Position numbers and translations under genes: made by a program. Under the pieces are notes generated by a model, which was not told where the DNA came from, did not search any database, and was given only the letters and a program-made list of their open reading frames with translations. A stretch of DNA of 64,000 nt from DAOUEX01 sp034430235 (GTDB taxonomy: Bacteria; Chloroflexota; Anaerolineae; UBA2200). Shown piece by piece: positions 16,717 through 25,720 of this stretch. The stretch lies in the NCBI GenBank assembly GCA_964478075.1, contig CAYZGO010000011.1, positions 1 to 64,000 of the forward strand. Reading direction: 5' to 3'. Position 1 is the stretch's first letter; every line of letters starts with the position of its first letter.

Positions 16717-17067
16717 TGCACAATCCCCCTCTCTCAGGCCCGATGGGAGAGGGGCGTGCGTACAGTGAGATTGCCTCCTCCTCTCCTGAAGTCGTCGAAG
16801 ATGTCGCCGCAGGCGATGGGGAGAGGGGGCACGGGGTGAGAGCGCGTGAGCGGTTGATCGTGCAGGGTGTTGTTCGGCCCAGGGGCTGAGGGGCCCTCAC
16901 CCCCAACCCCTCTCCCAAGAGCCATGGGAGAGGGGGGTGCGTACAGTGACATCGCCTCCCCCTCTCCTGAAGTTGGGAGAGGGGGCAGGGGGGAGAGGGC
17001 TGTGCGTACAGTGACATCGCCTCGCCCTCTCCTGAAGTAGGGAGAGGAGGCAGGGGGGAGAAGGCGG
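16717..17067. repeat. Repeat cluster, copies c, d and partial e of the CTCACCCC family
   Basis: Three successive palindromic units of CCCTCTCCC...GGGAGAGGGGG type fill the gap between two genes. Copy c carries about 23 extra bases in its right arm; copy e is only the right half. The spacer GGTGTTGTT between c and d also occurs between a and b, so the pairs share an ancestor. Confidence 0.85.
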
Positions 17068-17078
17068 CGGAGGAATCA

Positions 17079-17762
17079 ATGCCCATCCTGGATCGTTTTC
17101 TAGGTCTGATTTCAGCACTGGCCTATGCCCTACAGCGCAGCAAGATCGGCTTCCTGCGCTTGCACGTGGGGGCCATGCTGCTCTGCCTGGCTGGGGCTGC
17201 GTACGTCGCCTATCACGGCTGGCAAGAGGGCTTCACGCTGGGCCGTGGCGCGCTCGTGGCCCTGTACCTGATGTTCATTGCCTTGTTGCTGTGGGCTGAC
17301 ATGCGACGCTATGTGATCTTCCGCTGCCGGCCTGCCTCTGGGTCAGAGGCGGTGCCTGACCTGTCGGCGGAGGAGAAGCTCTTTCTGCGTGGCAGCGGCT
17401 TCTTCGAAGTCAGCGACATGCGGCGCTACTTTGTAGAGGTGCCAGTCGTCTTCTGGACCACGCAGCTAGCCGAGCACATCCTTGCTGCCAAGGTGCGTGC
17501 CTTCAATATCTTTGGTCTGGCAGGCGTGCCCCGTGAAGAGCGTGGCTGGTGGTACGCGTTTATCGAGTCACGGCGTGTGATCGAAGTGGTGCCCGGCGAA
17601 TTGTGCTTTGGCTTTCGCGTTCGCCCTGCGGTGCGGGTGCTTTCCCGAGCGAAGAAGGGTCGCGAGGTCGTGTACCTGAGCTGCAGTGGCGCGGAGCAAC
17701 TGGCCGTGCTGCTTAAAGAGCTGCAGGCCAAAGCTGGGGCCGCGTGCAGGTCGCTGCCTTGA
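17079..17762 (+). CDS. Membrane protein of unknown function, 227 aa
   Basis: Not recognised. The first 85 residues hold two hydrophobic helices (LHVGAMLLCLAGAAYVAYHG and GALVALYLMFIALLLWADM) with a short loop, and the rest is a soluble, basic domain of mixed strands that probably faces the cytoplasm. It contains no clear catalytic motif. ATG 17079 follows GGAGG by 6 bases and the ribosome site abuts the repeat cluster. The architecture, two helices plus a beta-rich domain, recalls bacterial PH-like membrane proteins, but I cannot confirm that. Confidence 0.6.
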   Translation: MPILDRFLGLISALAYALQRSKIGFLRLHVGAMLLCLAGAAYVAYHGWQEGFTLGRGALVALYLMFIALLLWADMRRYVIFRCRPASGSEAVPDLSAEEKLFLRGSGFFEVSDMRRYFVEVPVVFWTTQLAEHILAAKVRAFNIFGLAGVPREERGWWYAFIESRRVIEVVPGELCFGFRVRPAVRVLSRAKKGREVVYLSCSGAEQLAVLLKELQAKAGAACRSLP

Positions 17763-17851
17763 TGTGAAGTTCGGCTGTCTGCAGAATCCAGATAGTACAG
17801 AAGCTCTTCACATAATCCCCACTGTGTGCCGTGCCCGACTGAGGAGACACC

Positions 17852-18733
17852 ATGTGCAAATGGGATATCATTGATACATTCCCAGGCTTCTTAACCTTTT
17901 GGGCAAAGGCGAAACGGAAGCCCATGGATGTGCAAATAGAGAGTTGGGCAGCACAGTACATGTCACAGTGGCCAGAACTCCTGAATAAACAACTGCAAGA
18001 CTATGCCAGTCAGAACGTGGACTGGCGGCAGATTGCGCAGGAGAAGGTATTGCCGTTTCTGGAGGACAGGCTTCCGTCAATGCGGATAGCCCATCAGAAT
18101 CTGCTGGAATCCTGTGCGCCAGTGTACTGCACATCTCAAAAAGCACTGGGCTTTGAGAGCGATGTGGTATTTGTAATCTACGTTGGCATCGGCTGTGGGG
18201 CAGGATGGGTAACGCAGTTTCGCAATTCACCGGCCATTCTGTTTGGATTGGAGAACATTGCCGAGTGCGGCTGGACTCAGCCCCTGTCAATCAGAGGTCT
18301 GGTCGCTCACGAGATTGGGCATCTCGTGCACGATCACTGGCGTGCGCAGCATGGAAAGGCTACAGGTTCCGGTCCCTGGTGGCAGCTCTACAGTGAAGGA
18401 TTCGCGCAGCGGTGCGAGCACGTCATTCTCGGCACAGATACTTGGCACCAGTCAGTCGGCCTCAATGATGATGACTGGCTTGATTGGTGCCAGGATCACA
18501 GGGGTTGGTTGGCTGCCGAATTCCTGAGACTGGTAGATGCAGGGGAATCGGTCCGTCCATTCTTTGGTTCGTGGTTTGACATTGCTGGGCGGAAGCAATG
18601 CGGCTATTTCCTGGGGCACGAAGTGGTGAAGGAATTGGAAGCAGGCAGCAGCTTGAAAGAGATCGCAGTATTCGATGATGTCGAGGAGCGATTGAGGCAT
18701 ATCCTGCAGGAGATTACCAGACACAATACGTGA
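17852..18733 (+). CDS. Predicted zinc metallopeptidase-like protein
   Basis: Cytoplasmic 293-aa protein with the motif HEIGHLVHDH (HExxH) near residue 150, preceded by a helix start LVAHE, which is the gluzincin-type zinc site. A Glu downstream in SEGFAQRCEHVI could be the third ligand. There is no signal peptide. Family members with this look are annotated as putative Zn-dependent proteases (DUF2268-like), an assignment I hold loosely. ATG 17852 follows GAGGAGAC. Base composition is lower in GC than its neighbours. It converges with the phn operon; 18734-18952 holds no gene. Confidence 0.65.
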   Translation: MCKWDIIDTFPGFLTFWAKAKRKPMDVQIESWAAQYMSQWPELLNKQLQDYASQNVDWRQIAQEKVLPFLEDRLPSMRIAHQNLLESCAPVYCTSQKALGFESDVVFVIYVGIGCGAGWVTQFRNSPAILFGLENIAECGWTQPLSIRGLVAHEIGHLVHDHWRAQHGKATGSGPWWQLYSEGFAQRCEHVILGTDTWHQSVGLNDDDWLDWCQDHRGWLAAEFLRLVDAGESVRPFFGSWFDIAGRKQCGYFLGHEVVKELEAGSSLKEIAVFDDVEERLRHILQEITRHNT

Positions 18734-18952
18734 CAGCACGCGGGGGGCACCGGTGGTCCTGCTGCCACGTGCGGTCAGTGCAAGACCGCGCGCGAGCAGC
18801 ACGGTGAAAACGAGGGCAATTCGCCTCTCGTGCAAGGCCAGCCTCTATCTGTGGCACAGCAAGCGGCCAGTGCTCTGTCACCAGCACCGGCCGCTGTCAA
18901 TACAACGCTCAAGTAGCCTGTGGGCGGATAGCTAGTCCTCGCGGAGAGGGAG

Positions 18953-20338
18953 CTACAGAATCTCCTCTCGCACCTTGGCGCTGGCATAGTCCATCACTGC
19001 CACGACGATGGCGATGGCCCACACTGCTGCACCAGCTTCCTCGTACATCATGAGGCGAATCCACTGCTGCAAGAGGTAGCCGATACCGCCTCCCCCTACG
19101 AAACCGATGATGGTGGACATGCGGACGTTGATGTCCCAGCGGTATATAGTGAAGGCCAGATAGGGAGGCACAATCTGCGGGATCACCGCGTAGAAGACGG
19201 TCTGCAGGCGGTTGGCACCCGTGGCGGTGACGGCCTCGATAGGGCCGGGGTCAATGGACTCCACGGCTTCGGAATAGAGTTTGCCCAGAGCAGCAACGGA
19301 GTGCACAGCCAGAGCAAGCACGCCAGCAAAGGGCCCCAACCCCACCCAGACGACGAAGATGATGGCCATGATCAGGGGCTCGATAGAACGCAGGATGTTG
19401 AGGATCGTGCGCACTACATAGTAGACTGTCATGGTGATGGGACTGCCGCCCATCAGGTTGCGGGCGGCCAGGAAGCTCAGCGGGATGGCTAAGACGATGG
19501 CGACGGTGGTAGCCATCAAAGCCAGGAATATGGTCTCCAGCATCTTCTCTACCACTACGAAAAAAGTGTGACTGAGGTGGAGGGGTCCCACCTCACGCTT
19601 CAGCAGCGCCTGGACGCGATTGAGCTGGGGTCCCTTGCCCCTGGCCTCACCAAATGGCGTGGGCGCGACAACGGTGAGGGGCCCGAACCTGCCTTGTTCG
19701 TCGGTGTAGAAGGTCAGGTACTCGCCCTCCTGCCGAATGCGGCGCTTCATTTCGCCGGCCATATTCATCCACCATATTTGCCCCCGTGAGGACGGCCAAA
19801 AGTTCCCGCCTTCGATGGTGAATGTATCCCCGATCTCTCCGCAGGTCTTGTCCAGGAAGACGATATAGGGTTCGCCCTCCACAGGGGTGCCCCTTGGTGG
19901 CGGGTTGTCGGAGCAGGGGACCTCGAACACAATCTCACCTAGCTGCTCCTCAATGTCGCGTTCCAAGACGGCGGGCTGCAGGAGGTCGCTCATCAGGGGC
20001 TTGATGTCCGCTATGTCGGTTATTAGCCGCGTGAGCTTGATCTGCGTGACGCCCCACCCGATGACGTACAGTGTGACGGCTATGGCAAGGAAAGGCAGAA
20101 TGGGTGACATCCGCCTCTCCCGTGCCAGGCTGTAGGCATCCCAGGCGTTGCACAGCCATGCGATGACAATGCCGCCCCAAAGAAACGTGTCCCCTCGCCA
20201 GCGTACCAGGAGCGACGTGATCACTATGCCGATGAAGAGAGCTGCTCCCCTGGTACGCTGCCCAAGGTATACCTGGCCGAGGCCGGGGACCAGAAGGGAT
20301 AGGACTGAACTGAGAATGGGCGATTTCTTGCGATCCAC
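18953..20338 (-). CDS. phnE: Phosphonate-type ABC transporter permease PhnE with large N-terminal extension
   Basis: Permease for the phnD/phnC system, 461 aa against about 270 for standard PhnE. The C-terminal 230 residues are the binding-protein-dependent transport domain with the EAA-type loop EAVTATGANRLQTVFYAVIPQ. Ahead of it are three to four short membrane helices (residues 1-115, VLSLLVPGLGQVYLGQRTRG first) and an extracytoplasmic segment (about 120-225) with GEIGDTFTIEGGNFWPSSRG, which resembles a TIG/IPT-like beta domain. GTG 20338 follows AGGAGG. It starts 9 bases after phnC and ends the operon. The extension may help recognise or retain the binding protein. Confidence 0.88.
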   Translation of the reverse strand: MDRKKSPILSSVLSLLVPGLGQVYLGQRTRGAALFIGIVITSLLVRWRGDTFLWGGIVIAWLCNAWDAYSLARERRMSPILPFLAIAVTLYVIGWGVTQIKLTRLITDIADIKPLMSDLLQPAVLERDIEEQLGEIVFEVPCSDNPPPRGTPVEGEPYIVFLDKTCGEIGDTFTIEGGNFWPSSRGQIWWMNMAGEMKRRIRQEGEYLTFYTDEQGRFGPLTVVAPTPFGEARGKGPQLNRVQALLKREVGPLHLSHTFFVVVEKMLETIFLALMATTVAIVLAIPLSFLAARNLMGGSPITMTVYYVVRTILNILRSIEPLIMAIIFVVWVGLGPFAGVLALAVHSVAALGKLYSEAVESIDPGPIEAVTATGANRLQTVFYAVIPQIVPPYLAFTIYRWDINVRMSTIIGFVGGGGIGYLLQQWIRLMMYEEAGAAVWAIAIVVAVMDYASAKVREEIL

Positions 20339-20347
20339 CTTGACCTC

Positions 20348-21103
20348 CTACATGACCGTTATGCGTTCGGCTTCCTGACCGTAGATCTCCTTGAAGCGCT
20401 CGTCAGTGATCTCGTCGGGAAGCCCTTGGAACACCACTTGTCCGTCTCTCAGACCCACCACGTGCGTGCCATAGCGGCGCACCAGGTCCAGGAAATGCAG
20501 GCTGCAGATGACCGTTATCCCGTCTTCCTGATTGAGTTGCTCCAGGTATCTCAAAATGGAGTGGGCCAGCACGGGGTCCAAGCTGGCCACCGGTTCGTCG
20601 GCCAGCATGAGCCCGGGCTCCTGCATCAGGGCGCGGGCGATGCCCACCCGTTGCCGCTGCCCGCCGCTCAAGTCGTCGGCCCGCTTGTCGGCCAAATCAG
20701 CGATGCCCACGCGCTCCAGGTTGCGCATAGCTCTGGCTACCTCCTGCTTCGGGAAGCGGATGATGCTTTGCCAGGCGCTCACATAGCCCAAGCGACCCGA
20801 GAGGACGTTGGTCAGGACCGAGGATCGCTCTACCAGGTTGAATTCTTGGAAGACCATGCCAATCTGACGCCGGATCAGTCGCAGCCCCTCGCCCGAGGCG
20901 GCCGTGATGTCGGTGCCATCCCAGGTGATTCTTCCCTCGGTGGGCTCGATGAGGCGGTTGATGCACCGCAGCAGGGTGGACTTGCCTGCCCCGCTGAGGC
21001 CCAGGACTATCAGGAACTCGCCATCCGGCACCTCAAAGGTCACATCGCGCAAGGCCACGGTGCCATCATCATAGACCTTGGTCAAATGCTCTATCTTCAG
21101 CAA
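20348..21103 (-). CDS. phnC: Phosphonate-type ABC transporter ATPase PhnC
   Basis: ATPase of the importer, 251 aa, normal length. Walker A is GLSGAGKS, the Q-loop is GMVFQEFNLVERSSVLTNVLSGRLGY (a segment typical of PhnC), the signature is DDLSGGQRQRVGIARAL, Walker B is LMLADEPVASLDP, and the H-loop lies in VICSLHFLDLVRRYGTHVVGL. The start is TTG 21103 preceded by AGGAGG at good spacing. It lies between phnD and phnE with a strong hairpin separating it from phnD. Confidence 0.93.
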   Translation of the reverse strand: MLKIEHLTKVYDDGTVALRDVTFEVPDGEFLIVLGLSGAGKSTLLRCINRLIEPTEGRITWDGTDITAASGEGLRLIRRQIGMVFQEFNLVERSSVLTNVLSGRLGYVSAWQSIIRFPKQEVARAMRNLERVGIADLADKRADDLSGGQRQRVGIARALMQEPGLMLADEPVASLDPVLAHSILRYLEQLNQEDGITVICSLHFLDLVRRYGTHVVGLRDGQVVFQGLPDEITDERFKEIYGQEAERITVM

Positions 21104-21119
21104 TTTCCCCTCCTATCAA

Positions 21120-21152
21120 AGGTGACCGGCACCTCCGAGGTGCCGGTCACCT
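21120..21152 (-). terminator. Perfect 15-bp hairpin between phnD and phnC
   Basis: AGGTGACCGGCACCT and its exact complement around a 3-base loop. There is no T run, so it is more likely an mRNA processing or attenuation element that favours phnD, equivalent in position to the hairpin after the liv binding-protein gene. Confidence 0.8.
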
Positions 21153-21189
21153 GACTCCTCAATTCCTGAGCAATGGCACTTTCTGCTTG

Positions 21190-22101
21190 CTACTTGGCCA
21201 GCTCTTCGACGTCAATACCGGAGGCATCGAGGACAGCCCGGAAGTCGTCATAGAAGGCATCGCCCTTGATCATCACTGCCTCCCAGCCGTAGGCCTTGCC
21301 CATGGCTGCTACGCCTTCCTCGGTTTCCATGATGTCCAGGAAGGCGTTGACGATGTCCGCCCTCATCTCGGCCGGAAAGTCCTTGATGAACTGCAGGCCG
21401 TCGTTGGGAATCTCCGGCGATTCGGCGACGACAAACGTCTTGTCGTAGACGTCTGGGTACTCGTCGGCGATCTTGTCGCGGGCATCAATGTAGCACGCTC
21501 CGGCATCGCAGTCGCCTTTGTAGACCGCCAGGGCGACGGCGTCGTGGCCGCCGGCTTCTGTCTGTTGGGCCAGGTCAGTCTCTGGATCCACCCCTGCAGC
21601 CATGACCATTATTCTGGGGACAATGTAGCCGGAGGCTGAGGCTGCATCCACCCAGCACATGGTCTTACCCTTCAGGTCGGCCAGGGTCTCGATGCCGGTG
21701 TCCACTCCGGCGATGATCTCACCGTTGTAGAAGGCTGTCCCGTAGCGGGCGCTGACCAGGGCGCACTGCACGCCGCACTTCTGGTTGGCCAGGATGTAGG
21801 CGAAGGTGGCCAGGGTGCCGATGTGTGCCTTGCCGGTGCACATCGCCTCGATGACTGCCACGTAGCTGGTAGCCACATTGCCTTCGATCACGTAGCCCGT
21901 CTTGTCCGATAGGAGCTCACAAATCTCGTCTGCGGTCTCGATGATATCCGGCGTGTCGCCGGAGGGCACAAAGGACAGAATGATGGGATTGTCCTTGGTA
22001 CCCAGTGCTGCCGGGGCCTTTGCGCACCCTGCCAGCCCGAAAGGCAAGAGCAGAGTGAGGACGAGCAATCCCAGCAAGATACGGTTGGTTTTTCTTGACA
22101 T
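21190..22101 (-). CDS. phnD: Phosphate/phosphite/phosphonate ABC substrate-binding lipoprotein PhnD
   Basis: Solute-binding protein, 303 aa. The signal peptide ends in the lipobox FGLAGC. The mature part is a PhnD-type type-2 periplasmic fold with SFVPSGDTPDIIETADEIC at the start and the characteristic MCWVDAASASGYIVPRIM hinge segment (Ser/Thr cluster that binds phosphonate oxygen atoms). ATG 22101 has AGGAGGAACTGAA upstream. First gene of phnDCE, with a promoter at 22233-22261. Ligand could be phosphonate, phosphite or another oxyanion; no C-P lyase genes are in the window. Confidence 0.92.
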   Translation of the reverse strand: MSRKTNRILLGLLVLTLLLPFGLAGCAKAPAALGTKDNPIILSFVPSGDTPDIIETADEICELLSDKTGYVIEGNVATSYVAVIEAMCTGKAHIGTLATFAYILANQKCGVQCALVSARYGTAFYNGEIIAGVDTGIETLADLKGKTMCWVDAASASGYIVPRIMVMAAGVDPETDLAQQTEAGGHDAVALAVYKGDCDAGACYIDARDKIADEYPDVYDKTFVVAESPEIPNDGLQFIKDFPAEMRADIVNAFLDIMETEEGVAAMGKAYGWEAVMIKGDAFYDDFRAVLDASGIDVEELAK

Positions 22102-22232
22102 TTCAGTTCCTCCTGGATTAGATGTTCATTAAGCTGCAGTCAGTCACTGATTCATTGCCGGTTTTTCCCCGGTCTCACCTCCTTTGCAGTTCGCGTACAA
22201 CTCCGACATGGCAATTCTAACTAACTCCCCAC

Positions 22233-22261
22233 ATATTAGCACATTCCCCGCCAGAGTGCAA
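22233..22261 (-). promoter_or_regulatory. Promoter of the phnDCE operon
   Basis: On the minus strand TTGCAC (22261-22256), 17-base spacer, TAATAT (22238-22233). It leaves a leader of about 125 bases before phnD. Confidence 0.65.
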
Positions 22262-22333
22262 GTCTTGCAAATGGCCCAACCAACCGCTAACTAGTTGAGG
22301 CTCTCCGTACAAGGGCCGGCTCCATCCAGTTCG

Positions 22334-23923
22334 TCACTGCAGTGTGGCTGCCAGTGCCCGCAGCCCGCGGAGCACGTCCGTCCCCAGGTGCGCGCGCATC
22401 ACGCGCCTGCCGTGAGCCTGTAGCGACTGCAGATCGCCAGCCGCCTGGCTCGCCACCAACACGCCGAAAGAGTAGGGCTCACCGGGAACAGGCACGTCCT
22501 GCACTGCGTCGGCGGTGATCTGCACAAAGAGCCCGTTATTGGGGCCGCCCTTGTGCAGTTGGCCCGTGGAATGCAGAAAGCGCGGGCCGTAGCCCAATGT
22601 CGTCGGCAGGTGGCGCTCTGCAAGAAGCCTGCGCCGCAACCCGCTCAGGATTGCCTCAGTCTCTGCCGTCTCCCGCACGTAAGCCATCAGCGCCAAGTAG
22701 TCAGCGGGCCTGGCCGTGGCCAGCAACTCGGGCAAAGAGCCTGTGGGTAACACGTCAGGCTGCTTGCCGCTCTGCTCCAATTCGCGCAGCACGCGCGCCG
22801 TGTTGTTCTTGCTCTCCTTGACGTTCGGCTGGTCAAAGGGCTGCACGCCCAACAACGCGCCCGCCAGGGCCACGGCGAACTCCCAGCGGAAGAACTGGCT
22901 GCCTAGGTCGTAAACGTCTGTCAGGTCAAAGCGCAGCAGCGGCTGCCCGGCCTGCTCCAAAGCCTGCACGGCGGCATCGTGTGTCTCGTCGTCCTTCAGC
23001 CTCAGGTAAACGAAGAGGCGATCGTCGGCGTACACTTTGGGTTCGAGCAGTGGCTCGCCAACAATGGGCAGAATGCCTTTGCTGTCTTTGCCCAGGCTCT
23101 CGGCAAGCAATTGCTCCGCCCATAGGCCGAAGCTGGCTACGCCTGGTGACGTGATCAAGGTCACCTTGTCGCGTCCCTGACGCCACATGCCGGCCAGTGT
23201 GGCCCCCAACATGGCTCCGGGATTGTCCTGCAGGCGTGTCTGCGGCCCACACAGCGCGGCCATGGCTTGTCCGCGCTGCAGGAGTAGCCTCACGTCAAGG
23301 CCGCTCAGCGAAGCTGGCAGCAGGCCAAAGTACGAAAGCGCCGAGTAGCGCCCGCCGATGTCGGGTGGATTGAGGAACTTGGCGCGGAACTTGAGCTCGT
23401 CGGCTAGATGCTGCAGAGGGGTCCCTGCATCAGTGACGGCAATGAAATCCTCACCCGCGCGCTCGCCCTTGACCTCCTGCACCAGTGCGCGGAAGTACTT
23501 GAAAAAGGACAGCACTTCGATCGTGCGGCCTGACTTGCTGGCCACTATGAACAGGGTACGCCCGGGTTCGATGGCCCTGCTCAGCGCCTGGACCGCCTCG
23601 GGCACGGTCGAATCGAGCACATTGAGTTGGGGATAGCCAGGCACGAGGCCCGTCATCTGGCGCATCACCTGCGCGGCCAGGCTGCTGCCGCCCATGCCCA
23701 GCAGCACCACGTGCTCGTACCCTGCGGCGCGGATCTGGTCGGTGAAAGCGCACAAGGCAGGCACTTTGTCCCTCATCGCTTCGGGCACTGTCAGCCAGCC
23801 CAGCCGGTTGCTGATCTCCGTCGGCTCGGGCCGCCACAAAGTATGATCACGCGCCCAGATACGGCGCACCATATCCCGCGCTGTGACCTCATCTAGAGCA
23901 GCATTGACCTCACCGAGGTGCAT
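22334..23923 (-). CDS. pgi: Glucose-6-phosphate isomerase (transaldolase-fusion type)
   Basis: Interconverts glucose-6-phosphate and fructose-6-phosphate in the cytoplasm. The 529-aa protein carries a SIS-type sugar-binding loop in VVLLGMGGSSLAAQVMRQ, a second phosphate-binding segment FIVASKSGRTIEVLSFFKYF, and DIGGRYSALSYFGLLPASL in the second SIS domain. Sequence style matches the isomerase half of the bifunctional transaldolase/Pgi proteins of Actinobacteria and Chloroflexi, here as a stand-alone enzyme. ATG 23923 is followed by MHLGEVNAALDEV. No transaldolase or zwf gene is adjacent. Confidence 0.88.
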   Translation of the reverse strand: MHLGEVNAALDEVTARDMVRRIWARDHTLWRPEPTEISNRLGWLTVPEAMRDKVPALCAFTDQIRAAGYEHVVLLGMGGSSLAAQVMRQMTGLVPGYPQLNVLDSTVPEAVQALSRAIEPGRTLFIVASKSGRTIEVLSFFKYFRALVQEVKGERAGEDFIAVTDAGTPLQHLADELKFRAKFLNPPDIGGRYSALSYFGLLPASLSGLDVRLLLQRGQAMAALCGPQTRLQDNPGAMLGATLAGMWRQGRDKVTLITSPGVASFGLWAEQLLAESLGKDSKGILPIVGEPLLEPKVYADDRLFVYLRLKDDETHDAAVQALEQAGQPLLRFDLTDVYDLGSQFFRWEFAVALAGALLGVQPFDQPNVKESKNNTARVLRELEQSGKQPDVLPTGSLPELLATARPADYLALMAYVRETAETEAILSGLRRRLLAERHLPTTLGYGPRFLHSTGQLHKGGPNNGLFVQITADAVQDVPVPGEPYSFGVLVASQAAGDLQSLQAHGRRVMRAHLGTDVLRGLRALAATLQ

Positions 23924-24095
23924 TCTTGCTCTCTCCCTTCTGCCGCCGTTTGCTGCACGGCCATTTTACACCCAACGATAGCGCTGGCAAAATCTGCCCT
24001 CGCGCAGGTTGGCAGCCCACGGGGAGGTTAGGGGTGTAGGCCAGATTTGGGGGCCAAATCGGTTTGAGTCTTATCAAGTATCGGAGCCAGGGTTA

Positions 24096-24350
24096 GAGAT
24101 GCGTGCACAAATCCATCCCAGTCCCAAGCTACGGGCATACGCTCTAGGCGGACGACAGTCGGCGTCGTATGCCAGGCACGTGGCAAACGAAGCGCCTGAC
24201 TGGAGACGGGGACTATCGTCCCCTTTGAACATCTTTGACGCCGCCAGGAAGGTGCTCAGGTTATTCTCTTGCTGTGAACTGAGCTGCCTGGGTGGTGGTG
24301 GAACGAGCCATGGGAGTTCATCCACCTGAAAAACCTGCCCCTAATCCGTC
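24096..24350. repeat. Dispersed 260-bp repeat, copy 1
   Basis: Aligns along its length with 41874-42165, in the same orientation: shared blocks include CGTCGTATG-CAGGCACGTGG, GGAGACGGGGACTATCG and GGTGGAACGAGCCAT. Both copies lie just upstream of a minus-strand gene. On the minus strand both encode a similar short peptide (ATCL-YDA-CRP...SLGL-W-C), which may be a decayed gene or a by-product of DNA identity. No other gene in 23924-24521. Confidence 0.8.
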
Positions 24351-24374
24351 ACACAGCTGGTTGCGGCTTTCCAC

Positions 24375-24403
24375 TGGACAGGGGAGCTTTTTCACAGTAT
24401 ACT
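24375..24403 (+). promoter_or_regulatory. Promoter of the HTH-ferredoxin gene
   Basis: TGGACA (24375-24380), 17-base spacer, TATACT (24398-24403). Confidence 0.6.
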
Positions 24404-24521
24404 AGTAAGTGCGGGAACCAGCAGGGGTGTCACCCTGCCTTTACACGGCCCGGAACGCCGAGTTCTCTTGAGCTTCTCATCGGTCTCAGTGGGCTCTGCG
24501 ATTCAAGAAAGGAGACATAAC

Positions 24522-25610
24522 ATGACCAATCAATTATCCGTCTACGAAGGCCTGGCTGACCGCCTGAGCAGGACGCCCAATGGTTTCCCGCGCAGCAAGA
24601 GCGGCACAGAACTCAAGCTGCTGGCGAAGCTGTTCACCCCTGAGCAGGCTGCTCTGGCTGCTGTGATGCACCTGCAGCGTGAGAGCGTGGAAGACATCGC
24701 TGCCCGCGCTGGCGTGGAGGCAAAGGCTGCCCACGCCACTTTGAAGGGCATGGCGCGCAAGGGGCTGATCCGCGCCGGACGAGGCGAGGGAGGGCTGGCC
24801 TTTGCCCTGCTGCCCTTCGCCGTGGGCTTTTACGAGGAATCGCTGCCCTACATGGATGAGGAGATGGCGCAGCTCTTCGAGGAACTGATGCAGGAGACGC
24901 GCGGCATAGGCCTGCTCGTGCCCGGTCCGGCCCTGCAGCGCGTCATCCCTGTGGAGCAGAGCATAGACGCCGATATAGAGGTGCTGCCCTACGAACGTGC
25001 CTCGGAGCTGTTGGACAAGGCCCGCTCGTTCGCCGTGCGGGAATGCATCTGCCGCAAACAGAAAGCGCTCATCGGTGAGGGTTGCGAGTACCCGCGCATG
25101 AACTGCATCACCTTTGCGCCTGTGGAAGGAGCCTTCGCCAACGCGCCTTTTGGGCGCTCCATTGGCAAAGAAGAGGCTTTTCGCATCCTGCGTGAAGCCG
25201 AGGAAGCCGGGCTGGTGCACTCGGTCTACAATCAGCAGAAGGGCACCTACTACATCTGCAACTGCTGCCCCTGCTGCTGTGGCATCATGCGCGGCATAGT
25301 AGAGTTCGGCCACGCTCACGCCTTGGCCCATTCCGATTTCCAGGCTGTGGTGGACACCGAGGCGTGCACAGGCTGCGAAGCCTGCCTGGAGCGCTGCCAC
25401 TTTGGGGCGCTCTCCGTGTCGGATGACGTATGCGTCGTGGACTTGATGCACTGCATGGGGTGCGGCCTGTGTGCCAGTGCCTGCCCCACTGACGCGCTCA
25501 GCCTGCGCCGCAGAACGCCGGAAGAGCAGGCCGCGCCACCCGTGGATCACCAGCAGTGGATGGCCGAACGGGCTGCTTCGCGCGGGGTGCCCTTGGAAGA
25601 GCTGCTGTAG
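24522..25610 (+). CDS. Winged-helix/4Fe-4S ferredoxin domain protein
   Basis: Iron-sulfur protein of 362 aa with no assigned pathway. Residues about 30-90 look like a winged helix (KLLAKLFTPEQAALAAVM ... ATLKGMARKGLIRAGR). The middle is Cys-rich, with ECICRKQ, GEGCEYPRMNC and a CNCCPCCC cluster. The C-terminus holds two ferredoxin motifs, CTGCEACLERCHFGAL and CMGCGLCASACPTDAL, each able to bind a [4Fe-4S] cluster. ATG 24522 follows AAAGGAGA; upstream frame to 24468 lacks a ribosome site. Similar proteins in anaerobes are annotated as 4Fe-4S binding-domain proteins. A redox-responsive role is plausible but inferred only from the domain pair. Confidence 0.85.
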   Translation: MTNQLSVYEGLADRLSRTPNGFPRSKSGTELKLLAKLFTPEQAALAAVMHLQRESVEDIAARAGVEAKAAHATLKGMARKGLIRAGRGEGGLAFALLPFAVGFYEESLPYMDEEMAQLFEELMQETRGIGLLVPGPALQRVIPVEQSIDADIEVLPYERASELLDKARSFAVRECICRKQKALIGEGCEYPRMNCITFAPVEGAFANAPFGRSIGKEEAFRILREAEEAGLVHSVYNQQKGTYYICNCCPCCCGIMRGIVEFGHAHALAHSDFQAVVDTEACTGCEACLERCHFGALSVSDDVCVVDLMHCMGCGLCASACPTDALSLRRRTPEEQAAPPVDHQQWMAERAASRGVPLEELL

Positions 25611-25720
25611 GGGCAAGGCATTCCCCACAGGCTCTTTGCCCAGAGCTGGCCCCGGTCAGATGAAAGGCCCGCCCAGAGACAAGAGCATACTCGGAATGCC
25701 CGGCCCCTACTACTGGAGAA

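Noticed and set aside
15881..17086. Minus-strand frame of 401 codons
   Set aside because: Antisense of the barrel-like gene plus palindromic repeats; low-complexity Pro/Ser/Leu composition.
24009..24329. Frame of 106 codons across the dispersed repeat
   Set aside because: Peptide similarity between copies follows DNA identity; no ribosome site.
24534..25628. Minus-strand frame of 364 codons
   Set aside because: Antisense of the ferredoxin gene, whose Cys motifs are unmistakable.
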